The notes beneath the pieces were generated by a model, which had not been told where the DNA came from, searched no databases, and saw nothing but the letters and a program-made list of their open reading frames with translations. Below, piece by piece: positions 6,148 through 8,658 of a stretch of 8,658 bases of DNA. Origin of the DNA: Chloroflexota bacterium. GTDB taxonomy: Bacteria; Chloroflexota; Dehalococcoidia; Lucifugimonadales; Lucifugimonadaceae. Each line of letters starts with the position of its first letter. The stretch's first letter is position 1. A program made the position numbers and the translations under genes. The stretch lies in the NCBI GenBank assembly GCA_029262715.1, contig JAJCYX010000286.1:1-8658 (forward strand), in the 5' to 3' direction.

Positions 6148-7449
6148 TTGATCTACGGAAAACACGAACGGCAACTCGATGGCTCTGGGCGTGAGATCCG
6201 TATTTCGGACCATGAACTGAAGAACATTCTGCTTGATCGTGGCGTACTCAGTCGAGTAGACAATAGTCAAGTTAGAGCGTTAAAACGCGATGATATCGAG
6301 AAACTTATTGAAGCAAACGGCGGAGTCGCTGAGTATCTAGATCTTAGCCAACTTGATATGACTGAAATCGATCTACGTGGTCTCGACCTCACAAAAGTCA
6401 CTCTCAACGGCTGCAATCTAACCCGTGCGATAGCAATGCCTCTAATCGTGCAAAAAGGAGGGAATGAGTTAAAGCCAAGTGATTTGGCGTATGAACACTC
6501 ACTAGACAATTGGTACAAGGGGGAAAAATCAATACTTGGCTACAGGTTTTATCCCACACGGTTGACCGACTCTAGCGGTCAACAAGTGAACTTCTCTGAA
6601 GCCAACCTCATGGGGGCGGACTTTTCTAAGGCAACAATTACGTGGTTCAACTTTCATAGAGCATCGATACCCCGCACGAATTTTGAAAATGCGACTCTTA
6701 CCAGATCGGATTTATCTGACGCCATTGCGGTAGGAGCAAATTTTGCTTCAGCGAAACTACACAGCATCAGATCCACTGGAACTGATTTTCGAGACTCAAC
6801 GTTTGCAAAGGCTGAATTAAACGGTACGCATTTCGACACGCCGTTGATAACTGGAATTGAATGGGGCGATTTTACCGAATTACCAGAGATCATCAGTGGC
6901 GATTTCGAGGAAGGCCGTCGAGTTCTGGGCGAAATACAAAGAGCACTTGAATATGCATTCGAGCACAACATAGCAGGCGAGGTTCACTACGTACGGGAGA
7001 TTGCTGCGAGGAAGTCAATTGGACAGCAATTTATATCTAGATCGAAACGCAATAGTTCCTGGCCAATTCTTGCACTGAGTAGTGTGCTACATGGCGGTTT
7101 TAGACTCGGCGTTCGCTGGCTACTCGCGAAAGGAGCAGAACTTGTATTTGGCTATGGAGAACGACCTCTACGCGTTGTGGCTACCTCAGCGTTTTTGGTC
7201 ATTGCGTTCACAGCGGCATACTGTCGAGGAACAGGTTGGAAGTTCACAAGTGAGGGACTAGCTAACTTTGGCACACAATCGATCGATGCGGTTTATTTTT
7301 CTGCAATATCCTTCTCAGCACTCGGCTACGGGGAATGGGTAAATGAACCTGCAGGCTGGACGCGGTACCTTGGAGCATTGGAGTCATTTTTCGGAGTCTC
7401 ATTGATTGCCTTGCTAATAATCACATTGACGAGAAAATGGCTTCGATAG
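6148..7449 (+). CDS. Pentapeptide-repeat protein fused to a two-TM ion channel pore
   Basis: 433 aa. Order of parts: a charged, probably helical N-terminal segment (1-60); pentapeptide repeats with L/F at every fifth position in two blocks (about 65-95, LDLSQLDMTEIDLRGLDL; and 147-230, VNFSEANLMGADFS, SDLS, GANFASAKL); and a helical linker (250-300). After this come a GYGERPLRVV junction (335-344), TM helix 1 (about 341-358) and a pore loop FSAISFSALGYGE (384-396) resembling the K+ filter TVGYGD. TM helix 2 is at about 407-427. This is the known Pentapeptide plus Ion_trans_2 (two-TM) architecture, so an inner-membrane cation channel with a cytosolic beta-helix is expected; ligand and ion are unknown. 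Filter variant: Ser-Ala-Leu replaces Thr-Val/Thr. Start is TTG 6148, four bases after the previous stop, with no clear ribosome site, so coupled translation is likely; no ATG lies in frame before residue 71. GC is about 42-47% in sampled lines against 60-67% in neighbours, suggesting transfer. Confidence 0.85.
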   Translation: MIYGKHERQLDGSGREIRISDHELKNILLDRGVLSRVDNSQVRALKRDDIEKLIEANGGVAEYLDLSQLDMTEIDLRGLDLTKVTLNGCNLTRAIAMPLIVQKGGNELKPSDLAYEHSLDNWYKGEKSILGYRFYPTRLTDSSGQQVNFSEANLMGADFSKATITWFNFHRASIPRTNFENATLTRSDLSDAIAVGANFASAKLHSIRSTGTDFRDSTFAKAELNGTHFDTPLITGIEWGDFTELPEIISGDFEEGRRVLGEIQRALEYAFEHNIAGEVHYVREIAARKSIGQQFISRSKRNSSWPILALSSVLHGGFRLGVRWLLAKGAELVFGYGERPLRVVATSAFLVIAFTAAYCRGTGWKFTSEGLANFGTQSIDAVYFSAISFSALGYGEWVNEPAGWTRYLGALESFFGVSLIALLIITLTRKWLR

Positions 7450-7523
7450 GGCACCATCCTGTTCCGTAATTCGACTATGGACTTCGATTCGACGGTAACC
7501 CCGAAAGTAGAAACTCACGAACT

Positions 7524-8501
7524 ATGAAAGCTCTGTTGCTCGATAGCATTGGCCCGGTTGGCAACCTGCGTATTGGAGAAATTCCTGTCCCTGAGCCGGG
7601 GAACGGCGAGATCCGCGTCAAGGTCAACACTGTCAGCCTGAACCCGGTCGACTACAAGCTGGCTGGCCGCGGGCATGAAAACTGGACATGGCCGCACGTG
7701 CTTGGGCTGGACGTTGCAGGTGTGGTTGACGCCGTTGGAGCAGGTGACGATCAGTGGTCTATTGGCGACCGTGTCTTCTATCACGGCGACCTCAGCAAGC
7801 CCGGCGGTTATGCCGAGTATGCGATCACAACTGCCCACACAACGGCTCGGATTCCTGACGAGGTTTCCTTTAAAGAAGCCGCGGCCATTCCCTGCGCCGG
7901 GCTGACCGCGTATGAAGCGGTTGTACGCAGGCTGAATGTGCAGCCTGACCACATCGTGTGGATGCAGGGCGGCGCAGGCGGCGTCGGAGGCTTCGGCATC
8001 CAGATATGCGCCAACATCGGAGCCACGGTCATAACAACAACGTCAGCTCGCAACACTGAGTTGGTCAAGTCGCTCGGGGCAACGCATGCCATTGACTACA
8101 CCAGCGAAGATGTTGTCGCTCGGATTATGGAGATCACTGGCGGCCGCGGCGTTGATAGGGTGCTTAGCGCAGTGGATGTGACTACTTCCGATCAGGGCGT
8201 AGAGGTGCTGGCTTTCAGAGGTGGTATAGCCTGTGTGGCCGGTCTCCCAACGTTCCGAGAGACCACTTTTGAAGGTGCGAAGTCTGTTCACCAGGTGGCG
8301 TACGGTGGAGCGCATTCGTCCAGCAACCGGGCGGCGCAGGTTGACCTGGCGAAGATGGCGGATGAGATGATCGCTCTGGTCGCTGCGAAGAAGATCGACA
8401 CGATGATCACGCAGGTGATCGGGCTGGATGATATTCCGGACGGGTTGGCTCAACTAGAGACGAGGCACGTACGCGGGAAGATTGTTGCCGAGTTGAGTTG
8501 A
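7524..8501 (+). CDS. Zinc-independent MDR-family NAD(P)H reductase (quinone oxidoreductase-like)
   Basis: 325-aa medium-chain dehydrogenase/reductase of the quinone-oxidoreductase branch; cytosolic, transferring hydride from NADPH to quinones, enones or similar carbonyl compounds. The GroES-like N-terminal domain carries VSLNPVDYKL (37-46) and HVLGLDVAGVVDAVG (58-72). A GYAEY motif lies at 95-99, and the Rossmann domain has the nucleotide-binding loop GGAGGVGGF (149-157), with SARN at 174-177 after the second strand. It ends with GKIV, typical of the family. The cysteine and histidine ligands of the catalytic and structural zinc sites of alcohol dehydrogenases are absent. ATG 7524 begins the standard MKALLLDSIG; the ribosome site is weak (GAAAG about 17 bases upstream is too far). 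It follows the channel gene by 74 bases in the same direction, but the return to high GC suggests it is an independent, native gene. Substrate cannot be read from sequence. Confidence 0.9.
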   Translation: MKALLLDSIGPVGNLRIGEIPVPEPGNGEIRVKVNTVSLNPVDYKLAGRGHENWTWPHVLGLDVAGVVDAVGAGDDQWSIGDRVFYHGDLSKPGGYAEYAITTAHTTARIPDEVSFKEAAAIPCAGLTAYEAVVRRLNVQPDHIVWMQGGAGGVGGFGIQICANIGATVITTTSARNTELVKSLGATHAIDYTSEDVVARIMEITGGRGVDRVLSAVDVTTSDQGVEVLAFRGGIACVAGLPTFRETTFEGAKSVHQVAYGGAHSSSNRAAQVDLAKMADEMIALVAAKKIDTMITQVIGLDDIPDGLAQLETRHVRGKIVAELS

Positions 8502-8554
8502 TGGCAGCGGGAGAGTGGCACCCCGATTGTTTTGTGCTATCTGGGCGCGATTCT

Positions 8555-8605
8555 CGCATCGACGTTTGCTGGTATGGTGCGGCCAATACATCCTCAACTG
8601 TGGAG
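8555..8605 (+). promoter_or_regulatory. Possible promoter and ribosome site for the final partial gene
   Basis: TGGTATGGT (8570-8578) is an extended -10-like sequence (TGnTATnnT) without a good -35. GGAG at 8602-8605 lies eight bases before ATG 8614 and is a good Shine-Dalgarno sequence. Confidence 0.35.
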
Positions 8606-8613
8606 CACCGACC

Positions 8614-8658
8614 ATGCACGTATCCATCCGCCACTACAAGACCAATGTTGCGCACCTT
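8614..8658 (+). CDS. Start of an unidentified gene, cut by window end
   Basis: The open frame MHVSIRHYKTNVAHL runs off the window edge. Support comes from the GGAG ribosome site eight bases upstream, a plausible extended -10, and 112 bases of spacing from the preceding gene. A short start of the form M-x-V-x-I-R-x-Y is seen in small antibiotic-biosynthesis-monooxygenase-like (ABM, dimeric ferredoxin-fold) proteins, but 15 residues are far too few to assign it. Confidence 0.5.
   Translation, partial: MHVSIRHYKTNVAHL

Overview
The window reads as free-living bacterial chromosome with no phage, plasmid, IS, CRISPR, tRNA or rRNA signature. Most genes are moderately high in GC (about 60-67% in sampled lines). 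There are a type II NADH dehydrogenase, two paralogous TIM-barrel sugar-phosphate isomerase/epimerase-like enzymes, a long RidA-like protein and a zinc-free quinone-oxidoreductase-type reductase. Intergenic repeats of the form GTCATTCTGGACTTGATTCAG are also present. The mix would suit an aerobic heterotroph such as a Chloroflexota/Dehalococcoidia (SAR202-like) lineage, but this placement is a guess from gene content; no taxonomic marker gene is present.

Layout: positions 1-224 hold a degenerate intergenic repeat. Two genes run on the minus strand: an orphan ParA-type ATPase (225-1022, own promoter predicted) and an NDH-2 (1126-2502). The 292-bp divergent region 2503-2794 carries a striking palindromic operator (2538-2553) that looks like a Rex or CRP site and overlaps the likely ndh -10 box. 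All later genes are on the plus strand: isomerase A (2795-3634), a short terminator hairpin, a 662-bp gene-free stretch with several palindromes, and isomerase B (TTG start, 4297-5145). A 341-bp gap with a dispersed repeat follows, then an enlarged RidA-family protein (5487-6143). Four bases later comes an AT-richer gene for a pentapeptide-repeat protein ending in a two-helix potassium-channel-like pore (6148-7449). An MDR-family NAD(P)H reductase (7524-8501) and the first 15 codons of a further gene (8614 onward) close the window.

The genes do not form one obvious pathway. The clearest functional logic is redox control of ndh by the operator next to it. The isomerase pair has diverged: copy B lacks a histidine that copy A keeps at a usual ligand position. 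The most unusual gene is the pentapeptide-repeat/ion-channel fusion, whose base composition differs sharply from its neighbours and which begins almost exactly at the end of the RidA-like gene.
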